DNA of 64,000 nucleotides from Aeromonas diversa CDC 2478-85 (lineage in GTDB: Bacteria > Pseudomonadota > Gammaproteobacteria > Enterobacterales > Aeromonadaceae), in contig NZ_CDCE01000029.1 of NCBI RefSeq assembly GCF_000819805.1, positions 2,833 to 66,832 on the forward strand. Direction: 5' to 3'. Position 1 is the first letter of the stretch. Each line of letters opens with the position of its first letter. Made by a program: the position numbers and the translations under genes. Shown piece after piece: positions 7,493-15,734 of this stretch. The notes under the pieces were generated by a model. That model had not been told where the DNA came from. It was given only the letters and a program-made list of their open reading frames with translations, and ran no database searches.

Positions 7493-8629
7493 TCACTTGG
7501 CGATAACCATCATCAAACCGGGCAGGGCGAAGAAGAGACCCAGCACATAGCCGAAGGCGAGCAGCTTGTTCTCGCTGCCGACCTCGGCCAGCTTCTCGGC
7601 CGCCCGCACCGGCAGATCGCGCAGGAACGGCAGACCGAAGATCAGGGTGACGCCGAAGACGTTGAACAGCACGTGCACCAGGGCCACGGTCAGGCCCAGG
7701 TGGGCGCCTTCACCACTCAGTGCGGTGGCGGCCAGCAGGGCCGTGATGGTGGTGCCTATGTTGGCCCCCAGGGTGAAGGGGTAGAGCTGACGGGTGGTGA
7801 AGATGCCACCGCCCGCCAGCGGGATGAGCAGGCTGGTGGTGGTAGAGGAGGATTGCACCATGACGGTCACCAGGGTACCGGAGGCGATGCCGGTGAGCGG
7901 GCCACGGCCCAGGGCCTTGTGCAGCATCTCCTTGGCGCTGCCGACCAGCACGGACTTGAGTACCTTGCCGAGCCAGGTCACGCAGATGAGGATGAGCGCA
8001 ATCCCGATGGCGATGGTGGCAATGGCTGGCCCCTTGCCGGGCAGGAAGGCGGTGGCGGCGTGGATCACCGTCATGGCCGGCTCGGTCAGCGGCTTCATGA
8101 AGTCCACACCCTGCATGGAGAGGTTGTTGCCGCCGACCAGCAGGTTGGCGAGAGTCTCGGCGCTGCGCGACAGCACGCCAAACATCAGCTCCAGCGGCAT
8201 GAAGATGGCCACCGCCATCAGGTTGAAGAAGTCGTGCACGGTGGCGGCGGCGAAGGCGCGGCGAAACTCCTCGCGGTTTCTGATATGTCCCAGGGAGACG
8301 ATGGTGTTGGTGATGGTGGTGCCGAGGTTGGCGCCGAGCACCATGGGGATCGCCATGGTCATGGGCAGGCCGCCGGCGACCAGGCCGACGATGACCGAGG
8401 TCACCGTGCTGGAGGATTGCACCAGCGCGGTCGAGAGAATGCCGAGCAGCAGGGCAACGAAGGGGTTGCTGGCGAAGGCAAAGATCTGGGCAGCTCCCTC
8501 GGCGCCGCCGGAGAAGCCCTTGAAGCCCGCAGAGACGGCCGCGACTGCCACCAGGATGAGGTAGATAAGGCCGATGATGGTGGCCCAGTTGAAGAGTCGG
8601 GTCAGGGTGCTGGAGTGCGCGTTGTGCAT
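7493..8629 (-). CDS. nptA: Na+/phosphate symporter (NptA/SLC34-type), copy 1
   Basis: A 378-residue paralogue of the 6198-7352 product, matching it along the whole length. It has the same QSSSTVTS and QSSSTTTS motifs, the same GANLGTTIT/GANIGTTIT pairs, and the same C-terminal LPFLRDLPVRAAEKLAEVGSENKLL pattern. The N-terminal tail (MHNAHSSTL) and scattered loop residues differ most. GAGG lies 5 nt before the ATG. The two genes are a tandem duplication that included the regulatory region. Two copies could allow different affinities or expression levels, but nothing in the sequence decides this. Confidence 0.9.
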   Translation of the reverse strand: MHNAHSSTLTRLFNWATIIGLIYLILVAVAAVSAGFKGFSGGAEGAAQIFAFASNPFVALLLGILSTALVQSSSTVTSVIVGLVAGGLPMTMAIPMVLGANLGTTITNTIVSLGHIRNREEFRRAFAAATVHDFFNLMAVAIFMPLELMFGVLSRSAETLANLLVGGNNLSMQGVDFMKPLTEPAMTVIHAATAFLPGKGPAIATIAIGIALILICVTWLGKVLKSVLVGSAKEMLHKALGRGPLTGIASGTLVTVMVQSSSTTTSLLIPLAGGGIFTTRQLYPFTLGANIGTTITALLAATALSGEGAHLGLTVALVHVLFNVFGVTLIFGLPFLRDLPVRAAEKLAEVGSENKLLAFGYVLGLFFALPGLMMVIAK

Positions 8630-8687
8630 AGTGCCTCGGGTGGCAAAATTGCCGTGGTTGCTGAGATCGCGCGCATTACAGCAGTGA

Positions 8688-8726
8688 TTTATGACGCTTT
8701 TATTACATTTTGACGTTTTGATGATG
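8688..8726 (-). promoter_or_regulatory. Tandem Pho boxes upstream of Na/Pi symporter 1
   Basis: Minus strand CATCATC-AAAA-CGTCAAA then TGTAATA-AAAG-CGTCATA, the same arrangement as at 7415-7452. The flanks of both copies are also near-identical, which shows the promoter was duplicated with the gene. Confidence 0.75.
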
Positions 8727-8811
8727 TTTCGATGACGGTCTCGGGTGGCCTGTCAGGACCGCCGCCAAGTGGCAGCTGTCGACCACTGGGGCTGCCGTCA
8801 CCCAGTGCGGT

Positions 8812-8834
8812 GAGAGGGAGCGGCTCTCCCTCTC
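8812..8834. terminator. Hairpin between divergent neighbours, possible terminator
   Basis: A perfect 9-bp stem GAGAGGGAG/CTCCCTCTC with a 5-nt loop, 54 nt past the stop of the 8888-9217 gene. There is no U-run on either side, so this is only a terminator candidate. Confidence 0.4.
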
Positions 8835-8887
8835 GTCATTGGCGCTCTCTGGTGGGGTATCTTTCCTCTGACATGAGGACCCTGCAC

Positions 8888-9217
8888 TCAGAAGTGATAG
8901 TGCTGCACCCCAGCCTCAATCCAGGACTTGAGCGAACCGGGTTCATCTTGGCTCTGCGGTGTCGTCGCCACCTGAAGCATTTCGCTGTTACCGAGCGAGA
9001 GTCCCAGCGTGTTGCCATCCTCGAGCCTTAGGTGGTAACCCAGCGGCACGGCCATCGTCATGCCGTTGACGTCGAAGTCTTCACTGACGCGCGTGATCTC
9101 AATGACCTTGCGAATAAGGGTGCCGTCGTTGAAAAAGAGAAAATCGACAGGCGATCCATAGCCGGTATCCAGCAGTTTGATGATGTGGCGTGTGGAGTCT
9201 GCGGTAAAAACAATCAT
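8888..9217 (-). CDS. Conserved-looking hypothetical protein
   Basis: A 109-residue soluble acidic protein I do not recognise. It has no signal peptide, membrane segment or cysteines. The composition suggests a compact alpha/beta fold: strands MIVFTADSTRHIIKLL and VDFLFFNDGTLIRKVIEITRVSEDFDVNGMTMAVPLGYHLRL. It stands alone, upstream of the symporter pair on the same strand but separated by their Pho-box promoter and a hairpin, so co-regulation is not indicated. The reading frame is open with normal codon use, which supports a real gene. Confidence 0.6.
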   Translation of the reverse strand: MIVFTADSTRHIIKLLDTGYGSPVDFLFFNDGTLIRKVIEITRVSEDFDVNGMTMAVPLGYHLRLEDGNTLGLSLGNSEMLQVATTPQSQDEPGSLKSWIEAGVQHYHF

Positions 9218-9446
9218 GATAACTAGCCTGTATCTAACGGAGGTTGGCCCGCCGATGTGGGATCGGCGCTTGGGGCCAGAGCCAGAAAGGGGCGCAAGAT
9301 AGCAATTCAGGCCGAGTAACTATGTCATCAGGCATCGTTTTTTTATGAAAAAGGGGATGTGGGGCAATCTGACCGCGATGGGGGGTGGGAAGAGCTGGTG
9401 GCGATCGTGATGCCTTTCACTCGATTCGTGAGATGGCTGCAGGCTT

Positions 9447-9482
9447 TACAACAACGGCGACCAGAGGGTCGCCGTTGTTGTA
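9447..9482. terminator. Long perfect hairpin after puuP copy 1
   Basis: A perfect 16-bp stem TACAACAACGGCGACC/GGTCGCCGTTGTTGTA with loop AGAG, starting 18 nt after the stop codon at 9500. No separate U-run follows on the minus strand, but the stem base is A/T-rich. It is a likely terminator or 3'-end stabilising hairpin. Confidence 0.65.
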
Positions 9483-9499
9483 TCAGTGAGTTCGGCCCC

Positions 9500-10846
9500 T
9501 TACTGGGCATCTGCCTCTTCGTACTGGCGGAACGGGATACGGAACACCGCCAGACGCAGGAACAGATAGGTGGCACCAATGCCGGCCCAGATCAGCCCCA
9601 ACTCGAGTGAGCTCTGCTCCAGGTTGATCCAGAGCGCACCTATGGTGGCGGCGCCGAGCAGGGGCAACAGCAGGTAGAGCAGGTGATCTTTCAGGCTCTT
9701 GTTGCGCTTCTCGCGCACCCAGAACTGACCGATCACCGACAGGTTGACGAAGGTGAAGGCCACCAGGGCACCGAAGTTCACCAGCGCCAGGGCCATGTCC
9801 AGATCGAACGACACCGCGGAGAGGGCCAGGGCCCCCACCATCAGCACGTTGATGGCCGGGGTGCGATATGTGGGGTGGATGTAGCCAAACACCCGCTCGG
9901 GCAGCATGCGATCGCGCCCCATCACATAGAGGATGCGCGAGACGCCGGCATGGGCCGCCATGCCGGAGGCCAGCACGGCGACCGTGGTGCACACCAGCAC
10001 TATGCTCTGGAACAGGGTGCCGCCCACGTAGAGGGCGATCTCGGGCAGCACGGCGTCCGGCTCCTTGAAGCGGGCCAGATCCGGGAAGTAGAGCTGCAGA
10101 CTGTAGGAGACCACCACGAAGATGACCCCACCGATGAGGGCCGTCAGCACGATCGCCTTGGGGATCACCTTGCCGGCGTTCGGGGTCTCTTCACTGAGCG
10201 AACTCAGGCCGTCGAAGCCGAGGAAGGAGAAGCAGAGGATGGTGGCGCCGGTGAACAGCGGCAGCATGCTGGCAGACTCGACGTGGAACGGCCGGGTGCT
10301 CATCAGGGTGCCGGCACCCTCACCCTGGCTCAGGCCCCAGGCGATGAGGCCGAGGAAGGTGATGATGATGGCGAGCTGGATAACGACGATGGCGCCGTTG
10401 AAGTTGGCCACCAGGTTGATGCCGCGCAGGTTGAGGAAGGTCATCACGGTCACCAGGCCGAAGATGAAGATCCAGGGCTCGACACCGGGGAACATGGCGG
10501 TCAGATAGATCTTGGCCAACAGGATGTTGATCATCGGCATGAACATGTAGTCGAGCAGGGAAGACCAGCCGACCATGAAGCCGATATAGGGGTTGAACAC
10601 CTTCTGGGCATAGGTGTAGGCAGAGCCCGCCGACGGGAAGCGGCGCACCAGGTGGCCATAGCTGAAGGCGGTGAGCAGGATGCCGCCCAGCGCCAACAGA
10701 TAGGCGGTGGCGACGCGACCGTCGGTGATCTCGCCGACGATGGCAAAGGTATCGAACACGGCCATGGGGGTCAGATAGGCCAGACCCATGACGATCACCT
10801 GGATCAGGGTCAGGGTCTTGAGCAGCTTGGCGCCTTGTGCAGCCAT
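9500..10846 (-). CDS. puuP: Putrescine importer, APC family, copy 1
   Basis: A 448-residue APC-superfamily permease with about twelve hydrophobic segments. It matches E. coli PuuP closely in remembered landmarks: [16 protein letters not shown] near the N-terminus, [50 protein letters not shown], and [20 protein letters not shown]. The likely function is proton-driven putrescine uptake feeding PuuA. I chose the ATG at 10846 because GGAGGAG lies just upstream and the start matches the paralogue. The stop of a 43-codon upstream ORF overlaps this ATG (TAATG), implying translational coupling. The leader carries a promoter and an early terminator hairpin shared with copy 2. Confidence 0.92.
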   Translation of the reverse strand: MAAQGAKLLKTLTLIQVIVMGLAYLTPMAVFDTFAIVGEITDGRVATAYLLALGGILLTAFSYGHLVRRFPSAGSAYTYAQKVFNPYIGFMVGWSSLLDYMFMPMINILLAKIYLTAMFPGVEPWIFIFGLVTVMTFLNLRGINLVANFNGAIVVIQLAIIITFLGLIAWGLSQGEGAGTLMSTRPFHVESASMLPLFTGATILCFSFLGFDGLSSLSEETPNAGKVIPKAIVLTALIGGVIFVVVSYSLQLYFPDLARFKEPDAVLPEIALYVGGTLFQSIVLVCTTVAVLASGMAAHAGVSRILYVMGRDRMLPERVFGYIHPTYRTPAINVLMVGALALSAVSFDLDMALALVNFGALVAFTFVNLSVIGQFWVREKRNKSLKDHLLYLLLPLLGAATIGALWINLEQSSLELGLIWAGIGATYLFLRLAVFRIPFRQYEEADAQ

Positions 10847-10977
10847 TATCGGGTCTCCTCCGTGCTCTCTCCTGTCAGGGAGATGAAACCGGCGCGGCAG
10901 GTGGCCGCCTGGAGATCGTGAGCGCCGGGGTGGCGCAGGCCGGCACATTCCGGCACAAAAGCAGTAAAACGCCCCAT
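10846..10977 (-). CDS. Upstream ORF (43 aa) coupled to puuP copy 1
   Basis: A short ORF starting ATG 10977 with GAGGA 5 nt upstream and ending TAA at 10846-10848, overlapping the puuP start as TAATG. Its first 21 residues match those of the uORF before the paralogue: MG-x3-AF-x-P-x2[10 protein letters not shown], no gaps, and exactly the same total length (43). In the identical AGLRHPGA stretch the two DNA copies differ at four third/first wobble sites, all synonymous (GGC/GGT, CTG/TTG, CCC/CCT, GCT/GCC). This argues that the peptide, not just the RNA, is under selection. The downstream SD GAGGAG is read as Glu-Glu at the uORF end. It is probably a regulatory leader peptide. I do not recognise it from any known family. 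Confidence 0.7.
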   Translation of the reverse strand: MGRFTAFVPECAGLRHPGAHDLQAATCRAGFISLTGESTEETR

Positions 10978-10994
10978 GTTTTCCTCATCTACAA

Positions 10995-11046
10995 CGGGAG
11001 ATTGTAGCCAATCTCGATATCACTTCCGGAATCTGTCCGGCCTCTT
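10995..11046 (-). promoter_or_regulatory. Conserved double stem-loop in puuP leader 1
   Basis: In transcript sense this is AGGCCGGA-N5-TCCGG followed by CGAGATTG-N4-CAATCTC. Both stems and the bases between them recur at 12736-12786 upstream of puuP copy 2. The loop bases vary while the stems are kept. It lies 18 nt before the uORF start. Its function as an RNA switch or a protein-binding site is undecided. Confidence 0.65.
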
Positions 11047-11067
11047 GTGTGGTGGTTTTGGTCCCGC

Positions 11068-11098
11068 AAAAGAAAAACCGATGCCGGTGGGGCATCGG
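11068..11098 (-). terminator. Early terminator (attenuator) in puuP leader 1
   Basis: Transcript sense: 8-bp stem CCGATGCC/GGCATCGG with a 5-nt loop, followed by TTTTTCTTTT. It starts only about 19 nt after the -10 element of the puuP promoter, so most transcripts would end after some 50 nt unless read-through is regulated. Confidence 0.65.
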
Positions 11099-11116
11099 TC
11101 CTTCGATGGGGCGCAT

Positions 11117-11145
11117 ATTGTGCATTTGCGGCTGGGGACAGACAA
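11117..11145 (-). promoter_or_regulatory. Promoter of puuP copy 1
   Basis: Minus-strand TTGTCT - 17 bp - CACAAT. The same elements with the same 17-bp spacing (TTGTCA-N17-CACAAT) sit upstream of puuP copy 2. The surrounding AATGCACAAT and GCGCC are conserved too. Confidence 0.65.
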
Positions 11146-11190
11146 GAAAAAACGGGCGCCAAATCACATTTTTATCGTCTTCCGGAGGGG

Positions 11191-11218
11191 GAAAACAACA
11201 AGGAGCCCGCGGGCTCCT
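11191..11218 (-). terminator. Terminator of puuP copy 2
   Basis: The 18-nt palindrome AGGAGCCCGCGGGCTCCT, followed on the minus strand by TTGTTGTTTTC, 11 nt after the stop codon. Confidence 0.75.
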
Positions 11219-11228
11219 CGTGATGGGC

Positions 11229-12578
11229 TTATTGCGCCGGTTCGGCCTCGTCGCGAACCCGGAACGGGATGCGGAACACCGCCAGGCGCAGGAAGAGATA
11301 GATGACGCCGAGGGCGGCCCAGATCAGCCCCAGTTCGAAGGAGGCGGGCTCCAGGTTGAGCCAGAGCACCCCGATGCAGGCGGCACCGCACAGGGGCAGC
11401 AGCAGGTAGGTCAGATGGTCTTTCATCGTCTTGTTGCGGCCCAGCTTCACATAGAAGTGGGCAATCACCGCCAGGTTGACGAAGGTGAAGGCCACCAGGG
11501 CGCCGAAGTTGATGAGGGCCAACGCGATCTCCAGATCGAACGACACGGCGGAGAGGGCGAGCACCCCCACCAGCAACACGTTGCAGGCCGGCGTCTGCCA
11601 CTTGGGGTGGACGTAGGAGAAGAAGCGGCGCGGCAGGGCGCGGTCACGACCCATCACATAGAGCAGGCGAGAAACACCGGCGTGGGAGGCGAGCCCGGAG
11701 GCGAGCACCGCCACCGTGGTGCAGACCAGTACCACTGCCTGGAAGAAGGTGCCACCCACGTAGAGGGCGATCTCCGGCAACACCGCATCCGGCTGCTGGA
11801 AGCGGGAGATATCCGGGAAGAACAGCTGCAGGAAGTAGGAGGTGGTGACAAACAGCACGCCGCCGATGAGCGCGGTGAGCACGATGGCGCGCGGGATCAC
11901 CCGGTCCGCATCCGGGGTCTCTTCGGAGAGGGTGCTGATGGCATCAAACCCGAGGAAGGAGAGGCAGAGGATGGAGGCGCCGGTCAGCAGCGGGCTGATG
12001 TGCATCTGCTCGGAGAAGAAGGGACGGCTGCTGGTGACGGTGCCAAGCCCCTCGCCGTTGTAAACGCCCCAGGCGATGAGACCGATGAAGACGGCGATGA
12101 TGCTGAACTGCATGATGACGATCAGGCTGTTGAAGTTGGCTACCAGCTTGATGCCGCGCAGGTTGAGCACTGTCATCACGGCGGCGAGGGCGAAGATATA
12201 GGTCCAGGGCTCAACGCCGGGGAAGAGCGCCTCCAGGTAGATCTTGGCCAGCAGCATGTTGATCATCGGCATGAACATGTAATCGAGCAGGGAGACCCAG
12301 CCCACCAGAAAGCCCACATAGGGGTGGAATACCTTCTGGGCGTAGGTATAGGCAGAGCCTGCCGACGGAAACTTGCGCACCAGGTGGCCGTAGCTCAGGG
12401 CGGTGAACAACATACCGATCAGGGCAAACAGATAGGCGGTGGGAACGTGCCCCTCGGTGATCTCGGTGACGATGCCGAAGGTATCGAAGACGGCCATGGG
12501 GGTCAGATAGGCGAGGCCCATGATCACCACATGCCACAGCTTGAGGGTCTTCTTCAGACCGACCTGTTGGGTCGCCAT
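11229..12578 (-). CDS. puuP: Putrescine importer, APC family, copy 2
   Basis: A 449-residue permease paralogous to the 9500-10846 product over its full length. It resembles E. coli PuuP at least as strongly: [58 protein letters not shown]. It is a twelve-helix inner-membrane transporter. I favour the second of two adjacent ATGs (12578) because it aligns with the start of copy 1 and is overlapped by the uORF stop as TGATG; ATG 12581 would add one Met. It has its own promoter, leader and terminator, so it is not in one operon with gabT or copy 1. Confidence 0.92.
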   Translation of the reverse strand: MATQQVGLKKTLKLWHVVIMGLAYLTPMAVFDTFGIVTEITEGHVPTAYLFALIGMLFTALSYGHLVRKFPSAGSAYTYAQKVFHPYVGFLVGWVSLLDYMFMPMINMLLAKIYLEALFPGVEPWTYIFALAAVMTVLNLRGIKLVANFNSLIVIMQFSIIAVFIGLIAWGVYNGEGLGTVTSSRPFFSEQMHISPLLTGASILCLSFLGFDAISTLSEETPDADRVIPRAIVLTALIGGVLFVTTSYFLQLFFPDISRFQQPDAVLPEIALYVGGTFFQAVVLVCTTVAVLASGLASHAGVSRLLYVMGRDRALPRRFFSYVHPKWQTPACNVLLVGVLALSAVSFDLEIALALINFGALVAFTFVNLAVIAHFYVKLGRNKTMKDHLTYLLLPLCGAACIGVLWLNLEPASFELGLIWAALGVIYLFLRLAVFRIPFRVRDEAEPAQ

Positions 12579-12709
12579 CATGCTTTCTCCTCGCGAAGGG
12601 TCCGCACTGAACCTTTCTCAGACATCACCGGGACGCGGGTCTCGGCATCGGGGGCGCCAGGGTGGCGCAAACCGGCGTGCGCCGGCAGGAAAGCAATGAT
12701 ATGCCCCAT
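12578..12709 (-). CDS. Upstream ORF (43 aa) coupled to puuP copy 2
   Basis: The ATG at 12709 is preceded by GAGGAACACC. It ends with TGA at 12578-12580, overlapping the importer ATG (TGATG). It has the same 43-codon length as the uORF of copy 1 and shares the N-terminal pattern including AGLRHPGA and the Asp at residue 21. The last 22 residues are not conserved except for the Glu-Glu encoded by the importer's SD. It is probably a cis-acting leader peptide that couples translation, or stalls, in response to a metabolite (inference). Confidence 0.7.
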   Translation of the reverse strand: MGHIIAFLPAHAGLRHPGAPDAETRVPVMSEKGSVRTLREEKA

Positions 12710-12735
12710 GGTGTTCCTCACTAAAAAGCGGGTGT

Positions 12736-12786
12736 CGTGAGATTGCTGCCAATCTCGCTATCTTTTCCGGTTTGCTCCGGCCTCGT
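12736..12786 (-). promoter_or_regulatory. Conserved double stem-loop in puuP leader 2
   Basis: Transcript sense: AGGCCGG-N6-CCGGAA then CGAGATTG-N4-CAATCTC, the counterpart of 10995-11046. It sits between the early terminator and the uORF, in the same order as in leader 1. Confidence 0.65.
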
Positions 12787-12804
12787 TATGGATTTGTGCG
12801 CTGT

Positions 12805-12840
12805 AAAAAAAAGAACCGGTGTTCGACTCGACACCGGCTC
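12805..12840 (-). terminator. Early terminator (attenuator) in puuP leader 2
   Basis: A 10-bp stem GAGCCGGTGT/ACACCGGTTC (one G-U pair) with an 8-nt loop and T8 following. It starts about 16 nt after the -10 element. The stem sequence differs from leader 1 but the position and fold are kept. It could also end gabT read-through. Confidence 0.7.
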
Positions 12841-12855
12841 TTTCAGCGGCGGCGC

Positions 12856-12884
12856 ATTGTGCATTCACGATGCCCCCTTGACAA
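12856..12884 (-). promoter_or_regulatory. Promoter of puuP copy 2
   Basis: Minus-strand TTGTCA - 17 bp - CACAAT. The -35 element lies inside the loop of a long hairpin (GCCCCCTT at 12890-12897 with AAGGGGGC at 12872-12879) that directly follows gabT and may double as its transcription end. Confidence 0.65.
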
Positions 12885-12943
12885 GCACAAAAGGGGGCGA
12901 AAATGCATTTTTTTGCAATGGTGAGCGGTCACTTTCACGCTGG

Positions 12944-14230
12944 TCAGGCCAGCGCGGCCTCCAGGGATTTTTCCAGGATGGCCAGCCCCTCTTCCAGCAG
13001 TGCGACAGGGGCCGTCAGGGGGGCCAGAAAACGGATAACATTCGCGCGAACCCCGCATGAAAGCAGGATGAGGCCGCGCTTGCCGGCCTCGGCCACCAGC
13101 CGCTTGGTGAGATCGGGATCCGGCTGGCCGGCATCCCCGTTTTTCACCAGCTCCATGGCCACCATGGCGCCGGGGCCGCGAATTTGACCTATGCAGTCGA
13201 AACGCTCGGCTATGCGATGCAGGTGGCGCTTGATGAGCTCGCCCTGAGCCTGGGCCTTCTGGTTGAGCTGCTCCTCCTCGATCACGTCGAGCACGGCCAG
13301 GGCGGCGGCGCAGGCGATGGGGGAGCCGGCATAGGTGCCGCCGAGGCCGCCCGGCTTGGCGGCATTCATGATGTCGCTCTTGCCCACCACGGCCGAGAGG
13401 GGAAAGCCGCCGGCCAGGCTCTTGGCCAGGGTCATGATGTCCGGCTCTATGCCGCTGTACTCGGTCGCGAAGGTCTTGCCGGTACGGCAGAAACCGGTCT
13501 GGATCTCGTCGCAGACGAGCAGGATGCCGTGCTGGTCGCAGACCCGGCGCAGGGCCTGCAAGAAGCTCGGTGCGGCGGGATAGAAGCCCCCCTCGCCCTG
13601 CACCGGCTCTATGATGATGGCGGCGACCCGGGCCGGCTCGATGTCGGCGGCGAACAGGGCCTCGAGGGCGGTGAGGGTGCTCTCCTCGCTCACGCCCAGA
13701 TAGTCGGCCGGGAAGGGGAGGTGATAGACCTCACCGGGGAAGGGGCCAAAGCCGACCTTGTAGGGGACCACCTTGCCGGTGAGGGCCATGCCCATCATGG
13801 TGCGGCCGTGAAAGCCCCCCTTGAAGGCGATGACGCCGGGGCGGCCGGTGTGGGCGCGGGCGATCTTGATGGCGTTCTCCACCGCCTCGGCCCCGGTCGA
13901 GAGAAACAGGGTCCGCTTGGGGGTGGGGCCAGGCACCAGGGCGTTGAGGCGTTCGGCGAGCTCGATATAGCCGGGATAGGGGGTGACCTGGAAGCAGGTG
14001 TGGCTGAATTTCTCCAGCTGGTCGCGCACCGCGGCGATCACCTTGGGGTGGTTGTGGCCCGTGTTGAGCACGGCGATGCCGGAGGCGAAGTCGATATAGC
14101 GCTTGCCCTCCACATCCCACAGCTCGGCGTTGCTGGCGCGCTCGATAAAGGCGGGCAGCAGGGTACCCACGCCCTGTACCACGGCGGCCTCACGGCGGGC
14201 CTGCCACTGCTGGTTGCTCGATTGACTCAT
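12944..14230 (-). CDS. gabT: 4-aminobutyrate aminotransferase
   Basis: A 428-residue class III PLP aminotransferase converting GABA and 2-oxoglutarate to succinate semialdehyde and glutamate. Landmarks: FASGIAVLNTGHNHPKV, the FLSTGAEAVENAIKIAR phosphate-binding segment, AFKGGFHGRT, the PVQGEGGF motif, DEIQTGF with the PLP-contacting Asp, and the Schiff-base Lys in TLAKSLAGGFPLSAV. I chose ATG 14230 because GGGAGGAG precedes it. It lies 48 nt after gabD on the same strand and is probably the last gene of puuA-gabD-gabT, finishing putrescine degradation to succinate semialdehyde, which GabD then oxidises. Confidence 0.94.
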   Translation of the reverse strand: MSQSSNQQWQARREAAVVQGVGTLLPAFIERASNAELWDVEGKRYIDFASGIAVLNTGHNHPKVIAAVRDQLEKFSHTCFQVTPYPGYIELAERLNALVPGPTPKRTLFLSTGAEAVENAIKIARAHTGRPGVIAFKGGFHGRTMMGMALTGKVVPYKVGFGPFPGEVYHLPFPADYLGVSEESTLTALEALFAADIEPARVAAIIIEPVQGEGGFYPAAPSFLQALRRVCDQHGILLVCDEIQTGFCRTGKTFATEYSGIEPDIMTLAKSLAGGFPLSAVVGKSDIMNAAKPGGLGGTYAGSPIACAAALAVLDVIEEEQLNQKAQAQGELIKRHLHRIAERFDCIGQIRGPGAMVAMELVKNGDAGQPDPDLTKRLVAEAGKRGLILLSCGVRANVIRFLAPLTAPVALLEEGLAILEKSLEAALA

Positions 14231-14278
14231 GACTCCTCCCTCCGCGGGGGCGCTCGCCCCCGCCATCTAAGTGGTGAA

Positions 14279-15727
14279 TTAGCGGATGCCGCCAAAGCAG
14301 AGATATTTGGTTTCCAGATACTCCTCGAGCCCCTCGGCCGCCCCTTCGCGGCCAAGGCCCGACTCCTTGATGCCGCCGAAGGGGGCCAGCTCGGTGGAGA
14401 TGATCCCCTCATTGATCCCGACCATGCCGTATTCGAGTCGCTCGGCCACCCGCCAGACTCGGGCGATGTCGCGGCCATAGAAGTAGCAGGCCAGGCCATA
14501 GGGGGTGTCGTTGGCCAGGGCAATGGCCTCCTCTTCGCGCTCGAAGCGCACCACGGGCGCGACCGGGCCGAAGATCTCCTCATCGAGGATGGGGTTGCCC
14601 GGTTGCACCCCGGTCAGCAGGGTCGGGGCATAGAAGAGCGAGCCTGCGTCGTGGCGAGCGCCGCCACAGATGAGGTTGGCTCCGGCGTCCCGTGCCGAGG
14701 CGACCAGGCTCTCGACCTTGTTGAGGGCGGCCGGGTTGATGAGGGGGCCTATCTGGGTGCCATCGGCCAGGCCATCGCCCACCTTGAGGGCGGCGATGGC
14801 GGCCTGGAAGCGCTCGACAAACTGATCGTGCACCCCGGCCTGGACCAGGATGCGGTTGGCGCAGACGCAGGTCTGGCCGGCGTTGCGGAATTTGGAGGCG
14901 ATGGCGCCGGCGACGGCGGCGTCGAGGTCGGCATCATCGAAGACGATGAAGGGGGCGTTGCCACCCAGCTCCAGAGAGAGGCGCTTCATGGTGTCGGCGC
15001 ACTGGCGCATCAGCTGCTTGCCGATGCGGGTGGAGCCGGTGAAAGAGAGCTTGCGCACCAGGGGGTTGGCGGTGAGCTCGCCCCCCACCTCGCTGGCATG
15101 ACCCGAGGTGACGATGTTGATAACCCCGGCGGGTATGCCGGCCTGCTCGGCCAGGGCCGCCAGCGCCAGGGCGCACAGGGGGGTCTCGGCGGCCGGCTTG
15201 ATCACTATGGTGCAGCCGGCGGCCAGGGCCGGACCGGCCTTGCGGGTGATCATGGCGATGGGGAAGTTCCAGGGAGTGATGGCGGCGACCACGCCGACCG
15301 GCTGCTTGATGGTGGCCAGACGCCGATCCGTGCTAAAGCCCGGAATGGTGCGGCCATAGGCGCGCTTGGCCTCCTCGGCGAACCACTGGATGAAGCTGGC
15401 GCCGTAGGCCACCTCGCCACGCGCCTCGGCCAGCGGCTTGCCCTGCTCGCAGGTCATGATGCGGGCCAGCTCCTCGGTGCTTTCTGTGATGGCCTGAAAC
15501 CAGGCCTGTAGCCGGTTGCCTCGCTCCTTGGCGGTGAGGGCCGCCCAGGGCCCCTGGGCCCGGTGGGCTGCCTCGATGGCGCGGCGGGTATCCTCACCGT
15601 TCATGTCGGGCACCTGGGTGATGACGGTGCCGCTGGCCGGGTTGAAGACATCCAGGGTGCGGCCGCTGGCAGCCGGGCACCAGCGGCCGTCGATAAAGGC
15701 CTGGGACTTGATGAGTGACTGGGACAT
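14279..15727 (-). CDS. gabD: Succinate-semialdehyde dehydrogenase (NADP)
   Basis: A 482-residue aldehyde dehydrogenase oxidising succinate semialdehyde to succinate. It follows E. coli GabD closely (ALTAKERGNRLQAWF, LMTCEQGKPLAEARGE-type region, ITPWNFPIAMITRKAGPALAAGC, PLVRKLSFTGSTRIGKQLM). Catalytic residues seen are Glu in LELGGNAPF and Cys in NAGQTCVCANR. I prefer GabD over PuuC because of these GabD-specific stretches. It starts 7 nt after the puuA stop, so the two are translationally linked. A PuuC or PuuD gene is not present in the window. Confidence 0.93.
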   Translation of the reverse strand: MSQSLIKSQAFIDGRWCPAASGRTLDVFNPASGTVITQVPDMNGEDTRRAIEAAHRAQGPWAALTAKERGNRLQAWFQAITESTEELARIMTCEQGKPLAEARGEVAYGASFIQWFAEEAKRAYGRTIPGFSTDRRLATIKQPVGVVAAITPWNFPIAMITRKAGPALAAGCTIVIKPAAETPLCALALAALAEQAGIPAGVINIVTSGHASEVGGELTANPLVRKLSFTGSTRIGKQLMRQCADTMKRLSLELGGNAPFIVFDDADLDAAVAGAIASKFRNAGQTCVCANRILVQAGVHDQFVERFQAAIAALKVGDGLADGTQIGPLINPAALNKVESLVASARDAGANLICGGARHDAGSLFYAPTLLTGVQPGNPILDEEIFGPVAPVVRFEREEEAIALANDTPYGLACYFYGRDIARVWRVAERLEYGMVGINEGIISTELAPFGGIKESGLGREGAAEGLEEYLETKYLCFGGIR

Positions 15728-15734
15728 GGGGACC

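Noticed and set aside
10846..10948. Longer N-terminus for puuP copy 1 starting at 10948
   Set aside because: It lies in a different frame over the conserved uORF, has no family match, and the internal ATG has a strong SD.
13184..15511. 775-codon open frame on the plus strand opposite gabT and gabD
   Set aside because: Antisense shadow of two well-recognised genes in G+C-rich DNA. The translation is low-complexity (Gly, Ala, Leu, Asp, His rich) and matches no family.
14279..15727. PuuC (gamma-glutamyl-aminobutyraldehyde dehydrogenase) as the name of the aldehyde dehydrogenase
   Set aside because: The sequence follows GabD in many distinctive stretches, including the ALTAKER and TPWNFP-x-AMITRKAGPALAAGC regions.
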